Shown piece by piece: positions 35,357 through 46,779 of a stretch of DNA of 64,000 nucleotides. Source of the DNA: Xanthostigma xanthostigma. Taxonomy: Eukaryota > Arthropoda > Insecta > Raphidioptera > Raphidiidae. A program made the position numbers and the translations under genes. Numbering within the stretch: position 1 is the stretch's first letter; every line of letters begins with the position of its first letter. The notes under the pieces are model-generated. The model did no database searches. It saw only the letters and a program-made list of their open reading frames with translations, and was not told the origin of the DNA. The DNA lies in NCBI GenBank assembly GCA_963575645.1, contig OY754470.1, positions 23,914,501 to 23,978,500 of the forward strand. The letters are read 5' to 3'.

Positions 35357-36003
35357 TACCATTCCAACCCACAAGTGGGGAATGGTACCTACTAGTTTAG
35401 GTCAAAAATCACTTTTCAAAATTTTACAATATCTTTTTGTTTTTTGGGGTCCCCAGAATCCAAAAAAACATATTTTTGGAAAAACTCTGTGCGTCTGTCT
35501 GTGAGCGCGATATAGGTTGAACGGATTGAAACCAAATTTTGGGAGGATGTTTGGTATGCAAATATGCTTTTCGTTGCTGTGGTTACCTGCATAATATGTT
35601 CCACGTCATGTAAAAATTAATCAAAGCATGCTTAACTAGTTTATTTCTGACAGATCTACAAGAACATCTGATTTCTGAAGTTTAGAAACAACATTTTTGA
35701 ATGAAACTTTCTGGAAATAATAAATAGAATAATAAGCCGTTATCGAAAGTACACCATTATTATATAAAAAACACCGTTATAGCATATATCTTGTCTGCGC
35801 ATGCGTTGATTTTCCCCAAAACAATAGAGCTCTTTAAATTTACATTTTAAACATCGTCCCAAAATTTGATTTCCAATCCGTTCATCCGTTAGACATGTCT
35901 GGTGTACACAGACAAACAGACGGACAGAGTTTTTTTTTTGTTATATGTTTTTTTTTTTTAATTCGAAAGAAGATTGTAAAATTTTGAAAAGTGGAAAATA
36001 GTA
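35357..36003. mobile_element. Long-TIR fold-back element
   Basis: The left arm (about 35365-35600) and the inverse of the right arm (about 35790-36000) share CACTTTTCAAAATTTTACAA, ACTCTGT.CGTCTGT and AAATTTTGGGA.GATGTTT in order. A terminal hairpin TACCATTCC/GGAATGGTA opens the left arm. Only the left arm occurs at 4567-4830. Confidence 0.65.
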
Positions 36004-36632
36004 GGTATATGAGAATAGTCTTGAGCAACGTAGTTATTAACGACAATCCATTAAATAAAAACCATAAAAAAATATTATTAACTGCACTTATTTAATTCGA
36101 CTTTAAAATCTGTATCGTTTTACAAAAGAAAAAAGTAAATAAACGAAAACATCGATTATTTAATCTTAGAGCTTTTCTGGTCAAAAAATATAATTAAGCA
36201 ATTCCTCAATATCTGTCTATTAAATCACATAAAAAGTTCGTAAATCATTTAAGCATGTAGTTGTTTTCTCTTATCTTGTAGAAGCAATTGATGTTCTTTT
36301 TTACAAGTTAACGTAGGTTCAATCCCCGGTTCTGACCGTCGTTTCCGATAGTGCCCGCTTCTCGGCCAGCTTCCGCTGTTTCAGATAACGCCTAACACAC
36401 ACTTTTTATCAAACTTTTAGTCGAAACACGTTCCAATAATAAACACAATTTAGAAACAGTTTACCCTACTCTAAGTCTATACTATAGACATAGAGTATAG
36501 AGTAGGTATAGACGTTCGCCGATCAACAGAAATTTATAAAACATATCACCTCGCTAAAAAGACTCAAAGTGAGAGTTTCATTTTTTAATTTGCTCATTTT
36601 AAAAGGCAGACACCCCTCAAAAATGAAATGAC
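36004..36632. other. No gene; isolated B-box-like match
   Basis: GGTTCAATCCCC at about 36316 fits a tRNA B box, but no A box or cloverleaf surrounds it. An imperfect palindrome of CTACTCTA type lies at about 36466-36510. Confidence 0.4.
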
Positions 36633-36677
36633 CCTAATATTAGATAAACACAATTGTGAGTGTTTATCTAATATTAG
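36633..36677. repeat. 45-bp palindrome next to a Helitron 3' end
   Basis: CTAATATTAGATAAACAC and its inverse surround about nine bases. Its right edge touches the Helitron terminus at 36674, so the Helitron may have landed in the palindrome or the palindrome may have formed at the junction. Confidence 0.8.
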
Positions 36678-37061
36678 AGTCCCGTTCCAATTTCGTCCGA
36701 ATTTGTAGATTTCCCACGTTTTTTCGTCGACTTACGTTGCAAAATTTGTCTCCACGAAAAGGACTTTTATTTAAACGCGATAATATATAAATCCGGATCG
36801 AAACGTCATCTTATGTTATATTGATTTGTTATTTTTTTATTTTTTGTCAATATATTGGTCTGAGAAAAATTGGTCGACAATTTTATTTATTTGAAGAGTT
36901 CTATTCAGACGTTAATCAAAGATTTGAATATAGAGCCTATGTCCATCCTGAAGATGCAATTTAAATATTGGTGAATTTTTGTGAAATCGGATGAGTAGTT
37001 TCGGAGATTACCTTCTACAGCCGAACTTACAAACTTTACCTCTTTATAATATTAGTATAGA
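36674..37061 (-). mobile_element. Non-autonomous Helitron, related to 17557-17795
   Basis: On the minus strand it starts TCTATACTAATATTATAAAG and runs through TAATCTCCGAAACTACTCAT. It ends in a degraded GGACGAAATTGGAACGGG block. CTATGTCCATCCT is shared with 17557-17795. The final CTAG is mutated. Confidence 0.65.
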
Positions 37062-37306
37062 TAATAATTCACTTGAAATTTGTAAACAAATGGTTCTAAA
37101 ATGTTTTAGTATAGTTTCAAACTATACAAAAAATGTGAGGGCGTCATAAACAACTAAAAATTAATTTGTGCCCATAGTATTTTTTTTTTAGAAGTGATAC
37201 TTTTTTAGCGAAGTATCTGTTTGAAATTTTCTGTAACGTTAAAGGGGAAATGATTCAACGGCGGAGAAATAAGAGGAACCTTAATAATAATAAGTTCCTT
37301 TAACTC

Positions 37307-37660
37307 CTAAGTGGAGCATAAGGCCTCTACGAAAATTTTGAATCTAGTCCTATCTTTTGGCATATTTTTGACTTGAAGCCAGGTAGTTTCTTGTTCCATA
37401 ACTTCTTCACGAACAGTTTTTCCAGGATATTTTTGGTCTTCCTCTTTTTCGGTATCCCTGTGGGTTCCAATCCAAGGCTCTCTTCGCTATGTCGTCATTT
37501 GTCTTTCGTAGTGTGTGTCCTATCCAATTCCATTTCCTACGTTTTATAGTTATACAGATTTGTTCAAGACATGCACGTTTCCAAAGTTAGTTGTTCGAGA
37601 CGTGTTCGTACCATTTCACCTTGAGGATTGCTCTGAGACATTGTTTATGAAGATTTGCAG
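37307..37660 (-). pseudogene. RTE-clade LINE, C-terminal end of the ORF2 protein
   Basis: RTE elements copy themselves through an endonuclease/reverse transcriptase; this is the part after the RT domain. The minus strand reads [18 protein letters not shown], then [17 protein letters not shown], then a shifted frame with EALCST before the stop at 37307. This is the standard RTE C-terminal signature. There is an in-frame stop upstream (VSNN*LW) and a frameshift at about 37425. A short TTATTA-type tail follows at about 37279-37295. It is a 5'-truncated dead copy. Confidence 0.85.
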
Positions 37661-38205
37661 TTAAGAGAAACCTTGGTAACACATTTAATACCGCATCAAT
37701 GAAACAAGTTCATAACTCTAAAGAAGTTTCACTTCTCTCGTGAGTTTATGTGAGAGAAGATCACGCGTTTTTTTATCACATATTTTTTAATGTTTTGCCT
37801 TTTTGTGTTTTTGTAACATAGGTGTGTAATGAAATATTCTAGTAATGAATCATTCGCCAATTGTACTTAATCGTATAATAAGACAAAAGCTTTAAAATTC
37901 CTTTGTAACATTTTTTTTTGAACGGCGACAAAGGCTAGTAACGTATGTATTAGATGAAAATCTTTGACACTTGTCTGTTCTTTAAAATTATGAGAGGAAG
38001 CAAGTCATGCTCGTACAACAAAGAAGATTAATGTCCTTTGAGATAAAATGCAAATAACAATTATTTCATTTTACGTCCAGTGCCTAAACTACTGTACACA
38101 GTACCCGACCTTTTGAACTGTAAAGAGCATAACGGTTCTGTTCCAATAACAGATATTACTTATTCTCATTCTTTAACAAGAACTTATTCTAAATTAAATT
38201 GTTTT
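37661..38205. other. No gene seen
   Basis: At about 37720-37760 AAGAAGTTTCACTTCT..GAGAG is a small piece of the terminal motif shared by the 11283/31609 family. Nothing else is seen. Confidence 0.4.
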
Positions 38206-38237
<32 letters not shown>

Positions 38238-38960
38238 GTTTTATTTCATATATGACTACAGAGCCGTGAAACAAGTCAAAAATTGGTACAAATTTCTATA
38301 TATATTTTTTCAGATCATAATTTGTCTGGGCTATTAAAAATGTTTTTAATTCTTTTTTAAAAGTTCCTGCATTCCGAATAGATTTTACATTTTGGGGGAT
38401 AGTATTGTGTATCCGTATTATAGCGTTGCGTACACCCCTGTACGCTACAGCAAGAGTCGTGTTTTCAGTCTTGAAATCATTTCTGTGTCTTGTCTCATAC
38501 TTGTGGTCAATTATATGATTCGCAAATAAATGCGGATGAGATCGAAAGAATTTCATACATTCTAATATATATAAATCGTAGACTGTAAGTAGATTTAAAT
38601 GTTTAAAAATGTTGCGACAGCTAGTACGGGGAGGTACGCCCGCCATAATACGGATACACCGCTTTTGAATAATAAAAATTTTTTTGGTATGGGAGGAATT
38701 CCCCCAGAACAGCAAACCAAACTGTAAAATTGACTGGAAATGGGCAGTATAAACTGACTTTAAGATATCTGTGCCAACATAATTTTTTAACATATAAATT
38801 AGATATGTGGCTTTGTTTAATTTAGGAATAATGGAGTCTATCTGGGGTTTCCAATTCAAATCCTTATCTATTGTAATTCCCAGAAATTTTATTATATTCT
38901 TCAGATCCAGATCAGTGCTTAGCAATTTTACTGTTTGAGGAAAGTAAAAATATTTTCCAA
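38206..38960 (-). pseudogene. CR1/Jockey-type LINE, 5'-truncated 3' end
   Basis: The open minus-strand frame (38296-39015) contains KFLGITIDKDLNWKPQID, FQSILQFGLLFWGNSS and IQKRCIRIMAG. These lie in the thumb and C-terminal region that follows the YADD box in Jockey/CR1-like reverse transcriptases. After the stop come about 60 bases of 3' UTR with AATAAA and a (TAT)n tail at 38207-38234. The first 18 codons of the open frame come from a different repeat (38960-39100, also at 47634-47750), so the LINE itself begins near 38960. The frame is intact over about 220 residues, so this copy is fairly young. It lacks endonuclease and catalytic RT motifs. Confidence 0.8.
38207..38234. repeat. (AAT)n microsatellite, the LINE 3' tail
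   Basis: About nine units, directly downstream of the minus-strand LINE 3' UTR. Confidence 0.9.
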
Positions 38961-39358
38961 ATGTAGTTAAGACTAAAAACCGATACTTTAAATGGCCATG
39001 GAGAAGGCAACGCAACGTGTGTTTCTGTACGGCTTGTTAGCCTGCTTACAGTAATTTTTCCAGTTAATTCATTAATTTATTGAAATTGTTTTTGAATTTA
39101 TAAATATTTATATAAATTATTGTATTGTCATGGGTTCTTAATACGTGTGCAAAATTTCAAATTACTCAAACGCCTGGCAGTGGGTGAAAATAAATTTGAA
39201 GGATTCTGTCACATAGATACATGCATATATACTATCCAGGTCAAGTTCATAAAAGAGTATTAAAAAAGAAGAATATTGAATTAAATTTCATTAATTTATC
39301 ATCTAAACCAGTGAAGTACTTTCTTTTTCTTTCAATATTACTATTCTTGCTCTTAAAA
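38960..39358. repeat. Dispersed repeat joined to the LINE, partner at 47634
   Basis: GACTAAAAACCGATACTTTA and CTTACAGTAATTTTT recur, diverged, at 47634-47750. The block ends with an ATTTCAAATTACTCAAACG..GTGGGTGAAA stretch of a kind common in insect repeats. AAGAACTTATTCTAA lies at 39359-39373 and at 38178-38192, so this block and the LINE may have been inserted together. Confidence 0.5.
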
Positions 39359-39373
39359 AAGAACTTATTCTAA

Positions 39374-40138
39374 GTAACTGTGATAAAATAAGTCAGTTTT
39401 AAACATACATGTCTCAGATTTGACGCCTGCACACAAGACAGTAAAATAGAAAACCAACTTATTGTCAGCATAAAAGTCCTTAGACACTTTTTGGTTCGAT
39501 GTGTTGCAATGAGACATTGATTGATAAATGATAAATTGATGAATTTACAAGGAAGTATTAATAAACGACGCCTACTTACCCTAAATTGGTGGTGAGAAAG
39601 AAGAGCGCAACAAAAATATGAAGTAATAAGAGAGCGTATAACAAATCTGACCAAAAAGACACTACAAAATTACGTAATTTATATTTCGGGACAATTCTAA
39701 AATGGTAGTTTATTGAGCAGCAAAAGTTCACTGTCCATGCAGCTCAGCGAGAATGTTGGTGAAGTGGACCCGTGTTTCAGTAGAAATGTCCTCTATGTCA
39801 AACTAACAAAACTAAAAGAAGGTATATAAAAACAATTTGATAGACGAACAAATATATTCCATACAAAATCTTGAGTTTAATTGTATGATTTGGTAATTTG
39901 ATTCACAAGAATATATAATTTAGTACTAAAATTAGAAATGAAGCATAGTGTTCAGTTGAAATGAACGATATCAAAACACCATAATTCGGGTCCCGAAAAC
40001 TGTTGCCATTTAAAAATTTATTACTTCATGTAGGGAAACCTGTAAAACCTCCGAGGTCGAGTCCACTGGACTGGAAATCCTAAAAAAGATTCCAAAATAA
40101 TCATTTCGATTCAGTAAATCTATAATTGTCGTTATAGA
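39374..40138. other. No supported gene
   Basis: A 94-codon minus-strand frame (39370-39654) has no motif. Nothing else is seen. Confidence 0.4.
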
Positions 40139-40340
40139 CGGAGAGCTGGCTACGGAGAAAATAGGTGAAAATTACGTTGTTATAACAACGTAGTTTTATT
40201 AATGAAAATATATGACGATTAATTTTATTTCTATCAAAATGACATTAATAATTTTGAATATTTGTCGAATGTAATTATTATATCATGTTTGAATTTTCAG
40301 TATGCCCTTATAACTATATAATGTATATATATATATAATA

Positions 40341-41050
40341 CTAGCGGCCCTGTACGTGCTTCGCTACGTATAAAGTGAAATAATAAAACAATTTAATTGG
40401 AACATCTATCTATCTATCTATTTTATTAATTGCTAGCTATTTTAAAATATACATGGGCGTATATGTGTGTATGTCGAGCACTCCAGCTGCGCCGTCGTGC
40501 TCGAAAAAAAATAGCGTAAAGTATTCGTGGATAACTGGTCTTTAAAACACTTGCTCTATTTCGAGCACTCCGGCTGCGCCGTCGTGCCGAGCAGTTTTAA
40601 ACGATATTCAGTTTTTTTACATCCTCGATCTAGATATATGGTTGTTAAGTTCGTTGCGCCATCTATTGAATATTCACTCAATCCAGTCAACAGGTATTGC
40701 CATCTTATATGGTTGTTAAGTTCGTTGCGCCATCTATTGAATATTCACTCAATCCAGTCAACAGGTATTGCCATCTTATATGGTTGTTAAGTTCGTTGCG
40801 CCATCTATTGAATATTCACTCAATCCAGTCAACAGGTTCGCTATCTTATATGATTGTATTATGACTGTCAAGGAATAGACAAATAATTTGCAATAAAATA
40901 ATATTGCGACTATAAATTGAAATGTAAGCTATCCTATCTTTCAAGTTGGGTCGAATTGCACACGGTGTGCAAATCAAATTTAAAATCGGTTCAGTAGTTT
41001 AGGAGTTTATCGCGGACAAACATGTGACACGTAATTTTTATATATTAAGA
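40341..41050 (-). mobile_element. Helitron carrying 71-bp tandem repeats
   Basis: On the minus strand it starts TCTTAATATATAAAAATTAC and ends AGCACGTACAGGGCCG then CTAG before T. The A/T target flanks are present. It contains the tandem array 40640-40852, a feature often seen inside insect Helitrons. Confidence 0.75.
40640..40852. repeat. Three tandem copies of a 71-bp unit
   Basis: Units start at 40640, 40711 and 40782 (GGTTGTTAAGTTCGTTGCGC). The first two are almost identical and the third decays at its end. The open frame over it repeats a peptide and is not a gene. Confidence 0.95.
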
Positions 41051-41254
41051 TATAATCTAGTTTTGAATTACAGAATAAGTATAGAAATTGCCAGAAGTGC
41101 ACTGATTTTTCGCAACATTAGCGCCTTCTGGCGGCTCTTTATCTTCCGCCTAGCCTTCTGGCAATTTTTTCCCTACTTACTTGTACTATCTCCTATTATT
41201 CTGCAAATTTTCAGCTCTGCACCGAGTCACCCATTTTCTCCGTAGCCAGCTCTT

Positions 41255-42079
41255 AGACCATTACGTTTACGAGTCGTTTTTGTTCTCCTAATATTGTAAA
41301 TTTTATAACAATAAATCTACGTCGCAAACATCATATTTTTGCAAACACATATTTATGTAAAGTTGCAGTAGAAACTCATTATAAAATAAAAAGAACAAAG
41401 GCTTAGTTGCTGAGTCTTATCAGGTTATAAAATTTTGTTATAATCACCAAAAGTATTTTACATTTAGTGAAAAATTAAGAGTGATATAATATAATGTGTT
41501 ACCATAAGCTTTGGTGAGGCTTATAGGATAACTATTCTCAAGAAAATGATACGGCCGTAGTGCTCCTTTTGGTAAAATGACTCTGGAGTATTTTGCTGGA
41601 ACTATTCTTGCTTCCGGAACTCCTGAAAGTATTTCAAATTGAAAATTTAATTTCTGTAAAAATATTATTGTGGTTAGTGTCACGAGGTTGAGGTAATTTC
41701 CTTTCAACATGATAACCTTAAATAAGGTAGGAATCGCAAAAAGACGTTCCTCTAAAGCTCTACTTCTTCAGCTTAGTCAACAAGTTTTTACATTTGTTTA
41801 GGACCTCCAAGATCATAAAAATGTTTATTATCTCCGTTGTCGATAGTCTATAATCTACAATACCTAACCAAGGCTATTTCGCACTCTACTAAAATCCAGA
41901 ACCAGAATGTTGTAGCAAAGAAAACTGTCCGTAAATACTATATTTTGGGAATTGAAACCGTTGCCATAAGTTGTAAAAGATGTATCCAGATTTTGTGGCG
42001 CTGGTAACGAAAAGGAATACTTTAGAGTTTAGATATTTCGAATACGCTAACGATTTTGCTTCATGCAAACTAATAGTCT
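41255..42079. other. No supported gene
   Basis: Two minus-strand frames (41444-41710, 41889-42113) have no recognisable domain. The second ends in the palindrome at 42080. Confidence 0.4.
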
Positions 42080-42133
42080 CACGATGAAGGAAGGTTTGGT
42101 TGAGGATCCTCAACCAAACCTTCCTTCATCGTG
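42080..42133. repeat. Perfect 54-bp palindrome without spacer
   Basis: CACGATGAAGGAAGGTTTGG runs to a central GGATCC and is mirrored exactly, 27 bp on each side. There are no mismatches and no loop. Confidence 0.95.
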
Positions 42134-43246
42134 GCATTCTATTGGATCGACACTACTATATACTGAATTAATAGTTTCATATTTGACTTGATTTTCGTTT
42201 AATTCAGGTACATTTTACTTCACAATTTTTAGATTTAACAATGCCACATACAATCTGTCTTTACTGGTTAAATGGCAACAGAAACTCATCGTAAGACGAA
42301 AAAATCCCCCGTGAATATTTTTAAATATACTTCTATTGTACTGTATATACAGTTTGTAGGTTAAGTTACGTTGTCAGTTGCAATGTAGACTACAAACATA
42401 GTATTTCACTATAACACTTACTTAAGTGGTCTAGTTAAATGCGCATGGGTTTGCATTTCAAATTGATATAAATGTATGTATATTTGGAAGGAAGAGGAGA
42501 CGTCTGGTAGTGGACAAGAGGATAGGAGGTGACTATGCCAGCGTAATGCTGGCATACGTTGACGTTGGTATTGTAAATCTTTATTAAATCAAATTCAAGA
42601 GTACTACTAATATAAAAGAACCTGATCAACCACCAACACTACACTATTGGCGCATTAATTATTAATTCTTACGATGCGCGTGGACACAACATCAAAATTA
42701 AAGGGATAAAGTTGTCTCAGAAAACACTACCAACAGAATAGAGATAGCCATCATTAACCTAAACTAGTGGACGTGCCTTCACCATACATTGTTATGATAG
42801 ACTGATAGAATATGATAAAGACCCTGTTCGTATGTGCGTAGCGTCTAATAGCTGCATTTATGCTAATCTCACCGCAGTCCTTTATTATTTTATTTTACTA
42901 AATAATTTGCCTGTAAATTAAAAATTACTTTTTAATCACACAAAAGAAATATAACTTCAAATGCACGTAAATAAGAACAAACACTCATTTTGTTTTACTA
43001 TGAAACAGAGATCGAGATGAAACTACTGTCTATAATAATTGTTGAGAATGTAAAATTCCACGGCGATCAAAATTAAGTAAACGATTATTCCATGTATCGG
43101 TTGGCACAGATCGCCTCATACCGAAGGAATAATTTTTTTTGGAATCCAGTCGAATAACAAACCTTCATCTCTTTTTGGTCTTTCTGCAACGTCTCCATCA
43201 CTCTGAAACAAAAAATGTGATTTGAATTTAGAGAAATCTTTATATA
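42134..43246. other. No gene; one small hairpin at 42533-42555
   Basis: TATGCCAGC-GTAAT-GCTGGCATA forms a perfect 9-bp stem. No other structure or coding frame is supported. Confidence 0.5.
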
Positions 43247-44124
43247 TACAGAGTGATTCCAAAGTTGACGTTATCCTTTCACCAGCGAATATGGCTTCAA
43301 CAAATAAGATTTTTTTCCTTTGGCGCTTTTTCGAAATATTAACATCAACGGAGATACAGGGAGTCAATGTTTTATTTAAAAAACTAAACTTTATTAAAAA
43401 CTGCCAAACCACTTGAGATATTTAAGAAAAATTTTGTAGGTTTCAATAGCTACGTAGGAGGAAAATTCTTCAATAAATAAAATATTTTTGGGTTGACCAG
43501 TGGCGTGAGTAGAAAAAAGTTGTTTAATGTTGTTAAGAAAAAAATGGTACGCCACTGATTTTTCTAAAAATAAAAATTGTTATTAAATTTCTTTTTCAAT
43601 TCTAAAAAGAAAAGCTCTTTTATTATTTTTTTATACGGCGCACCGTTTTCGAGTAAAAAAATAAAATATGTATGTATTTAAAACTTAATTTAACTTAAAT
43701 AACATGTTCAAAATGAGCTCCATTTTGTTCTACGCATAGTTGAACGTGACGCATCCATTAATCAGTCACCGCCCGAAGTAGAGAAATTGGGTTTTCTCTA
43801 ATAGTCGTTGAAGCCTCCTCTATCAGCCGAATAAACTCCTCCATGGTTTCTACAGGAGTTCTAAAAACTAAAAACATGTAGCCCCACAAGAAGAAGTCAT
43901 ATGGAGGCCACTGCACTGGATCATTTTGGACAATCCATCTATTTGGAAAATATCTCAAGTGGTTTGGCAGTTATTAATAAATTTTAATTTTTTAAATAAA
44001 ACTTTGACACCCTGTATCTCGTTTGACGTTGATATTTCGAAAAAGCGCCAAAGGAAAAAAATCTTATTTGTTGAAGCCCTATTCGCTGATGAAAGGATAA
44101 GGTCAACTTTGGAATCATCCTGTA
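43247..44124 (-). mobile_element. Tc1/mariner-superfamily transposon with ~185-bp TIRs
   Basis: The ends TACAGAGTGATTCCAAAGTT (43247) and TACAGGATGATTCCAAAGTT (inverse, 44124) open near-identical arms 43247-43433 and 43940-44124. TA ends fit the superfamily. The interior keeps the C-terminal part of a transposase on the minus strand, whose reading frame begins inside the right TIR. It is deleted relative to an autonomous element. Confidence 0.85.
43695..43958 (-). pseudogene. DDE transposase C-terminal remnant
   Basis: The frame reads YFPNRWIVQNDPVQWPP, then DFFLWG, TPVETMEEFIRLIEEA, and after a stop MRHVQLCVEQNGAHFEHVI. I know this as the tail of a widespread insect DDE transposase (mariner-related, RWI..GP..WP..SPDLTP.DFFLWG...). 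About eight residues between WPP and DFFLWG, which should hold SPDLTP, are deleted. A TAA at 43758 interrupts the final helix. It is inactive. Its location between matching TIRs confirms that it belongs to this element. Confidence 0.85.
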
Positions 44125-45891
44125 TATAGTATATTATATATAAAAATCTCGTGCCACGATATTCGAAACAGAGGAACCGATTTTGATAAAATTTCTTTCG
44201 GATCATACTGACGTTAATAAGTTTCGATTTGTACCCTAATAAAGTCGACATCGTTTTTATCCGTGAGATTTCGTGTAAAATCCACCCTTTTGCGGAATTT
44301 TTATTTAAACAAACGGCTGGAGCGATTTTTATAAGATTACTTTTGAATTATATTGACGTTAGTATGCGTCGATTGGCACCCTCACGTAGTCGATATCGTG
44401 TTTCATTCTCGAGATTTCGTCTTAGGAAGAAATGTCCAAGTCCAACGTACATACATAAACACACAGAGAGAGAGAGAAATATTTTCAAAAATAATTAAAA
44501 AACAGTGTAGTAACCTGGAATATCGATTTTCGAGCCCATTAAAATAACTTCCCAATGTATTGCGAAGTTAATGAAATTATTTTTTTTTACTTACCGCTTC
44601 ACCTCGTGCACAACATAAGAACAGTAAAATAGAAGTTAATATTAGCATCTGCATTTTAGTAACACTACTTTACGTAAAGTAAACATTTTTTGAATCTGTA
44701 TAGTCGTTTATATACCTATTCTACAGGTTATTAAGTGTAGTGTAATGTCCGTGAAAGACTTCAAATTACCAATAATTCATAACTTGATTGATAAGAGATA
44801 AACTACGTGTTTATGCTAAGATATACAGGCTGTTAATCTAAATGTTTTTTCCTTTAAAATGTTGAAGGTATAAAACGATAACGCAAATACGCCTCTTATT
44901 AGAATAATAACTGGTCTAGCATTTTTTAACGCCATCTACATCTAGGGTCATGTAAGCCTAATAAAAATTAAATTTACTGATCAAGGCATGAACAGTAGTA
45001 AACACACATAATATGCTTGTATAACACATGACACACACTAACGAGCGTCGTATAAACGGTCCTTATAAACACTGTATACTACAAGAATGACGTCATATAG
45101 TAGGTAAACATGGCGGCTCGTGTTTTCGCGCCAACCTATATACCTATTTAAATCTTTGAGTGCTTTTTTTATCCTATAAGACGATTACATTTAAGTGAAA
45201 TAAAAATTTATATGGACTAATGCTACGATATGAACGTTTTAAAACTTGAAATGATTTTGACCTTGAAAAAAAATTTACAGTTAAGTATGTTATTTTTTAT
45301 CGACTGTATTTCGTACAGGAAATGAGAAATCATAAAATCAATGTAATAAAAATTTCACTATAAGCCTTTGTAAGTGTAATAAATTTATAAAACAAAATTA
45401 ATACCAAAAATATTGTGTAAGACGTTTTGCATTGTGGTCCAAAATAATCAATTTAAAATATCACTAACAAGAAGTACAGCAACATGCTAGTAAAATGAAA
45501 AACATTTAATTTCTTAAAAACATGACAGAAAATGAACCCGGTAGGCAGACGTTGTCCTCGAACAGACTTCGCTAGCATGTATTGATGCGGAAGTCAAATG
45601 CCACAGGTTTAATAAGTCATGAATATAAAAAAAAATGGAATTAAAAAAAATATTGAGAGGTGCTGGAAGACAAAAAATGTGGGATTATGTTTTTTTATGT
45701 GGAAAAAAATATAAAAAAAATATTCTAGCTCTCGACAACAGCTCCTCCTGCAGGGTCCAACTATAGCTAAGAACCATCCAGGTGACCCCATAAGTACAAA
45801 AAAAATTCATCAAAATCGGTCGAACCGTTTAGGAGGAGAAGAATTACGAACACACACACATTGGAATTTTATATATAAAAACTAGCGGTCC
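44125..45891. other. No gene; diverged direct repeat at 44135-44430
   Basis: Two blocks of about 140 bp (from about 44140 and 44300) share GACGTTA, ACCCT..T.AAGTCGA and GAGATTTCGT in order. They resemble an internally duplicated non-autonomous element. GACGTCAT lies at about 45090. A low-complexity A/T stretch follows at 45630-45730. Confidence 0.45.
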
Positions 45892-46260
45892 GTCCCGTTT
45901 TCACCCGGGTGCGATAGATATAATTCTGCAAAATGTATTTCGTTTGCGGACCGCCGTCTGAACTAATAGCTTTGAGAAAATTATGCCAGATTTGCTTCCG
46001 TACTAATAGTTTTGAGCGAATTATATATTATAATGTCGCTATACTTAGTAATAAAACAGTTTTTTTTGTTTGCTTCTGAACTAATAGCTTTGAGAAAATT
46101 CTATCAGATGTTACGAAACACCTTAATTTTATACAAAATATTTAACTAAGTTGCAACAAGCAAGACACATTTACAAAATTTCATTAAAATCGATTCAGTG
46201 GTTTCGGAGATTAGCGCGACCAAAATTATGACACGAGAAATAATCTACAGTTAATAAAGA
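45892..46260 (-). mobile_element. Non-autonomous Helitron, family of 22940-23259
   Basis: On the minus strand it ends ACCCGGGTGAAAACGGGACG then GACCGCTAG before T. CCCG..CGGG can form the small hairpin that precedes the Helitron 3' terminus. The start is TCTTTATTAACTGTAGATTA. The block GAACTAATAGCTTTGAG is duplicated inside. Confidence 0.75.
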
Positions 46261-46779
46261 TAGGGTTATTGTATGTAGAATCAATACTAAAGGTCAATAA
46301 CTTTCTTATTTTGCAATACAATCAATTCAACTGAACACTGAAGATTTAAAGAAAATCTGCTCGGTGTCAATAAATAAATGTACTGTGTTTTGTCGCTAAA
46401 TTTAAATTAGCTTCCATATCTAGAGTGTATAAATTAAGTATAATCTTTACAAAAAGCTGCTTATCCAGTATCTTGTTTCTAATAAATTAATATATTATTC
46501 AGATAAGTTTTATTCCATTAAATCCACCGTTTCACTTAAAGTGTAGGGGGTAAGATGTGAAGTACGCGTTTCTTTTATTTCGTGATATTGTTTTGTTTTC
46601 GCATACAAATTAGGTTTATCCTATGAATATGTAGCTACATACATATACAGTATAATACTATCTAAATATGTCTGTATACTACTGCGAAAAAGATACAAGC
46701 TGTCTCAAAAATTATACAACAGCGCTTTTCAATATACAGTTTAGATGAATATCAACAGTTCGTCAATGTAAAGTTTTAA
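46261..46779. other. No gene seen
   Basis: AT-rich spacer. Confidence 0.4.

Larger units (their letters stand above)
40139..41254. mobile_element. TIR element split by a Helitron
   Basis: GAGCTGGCTACGGAGAAAAT at 40143 faces its inverse at 41231-41252. With the Helitron at 40341-41050 removed, about 400 bp remains, a normal MITE size. An 18-bp palindrome (ACGTTGTTATAACAACGT) lies just inside the left TIR at about 40174. No coding sequence. Confidence 0.75.

Noticed and set aside
36316-36327. GGTTCAATCCCC as a tRNA B box
   Set aside because: No A box or cloverleaf fits around it.
40640-40852. CRISPR-like array
   Set aside because: The 71-bp units are contiguous with no unique spacers and lie inside a Helitron in a eukaryotic context.
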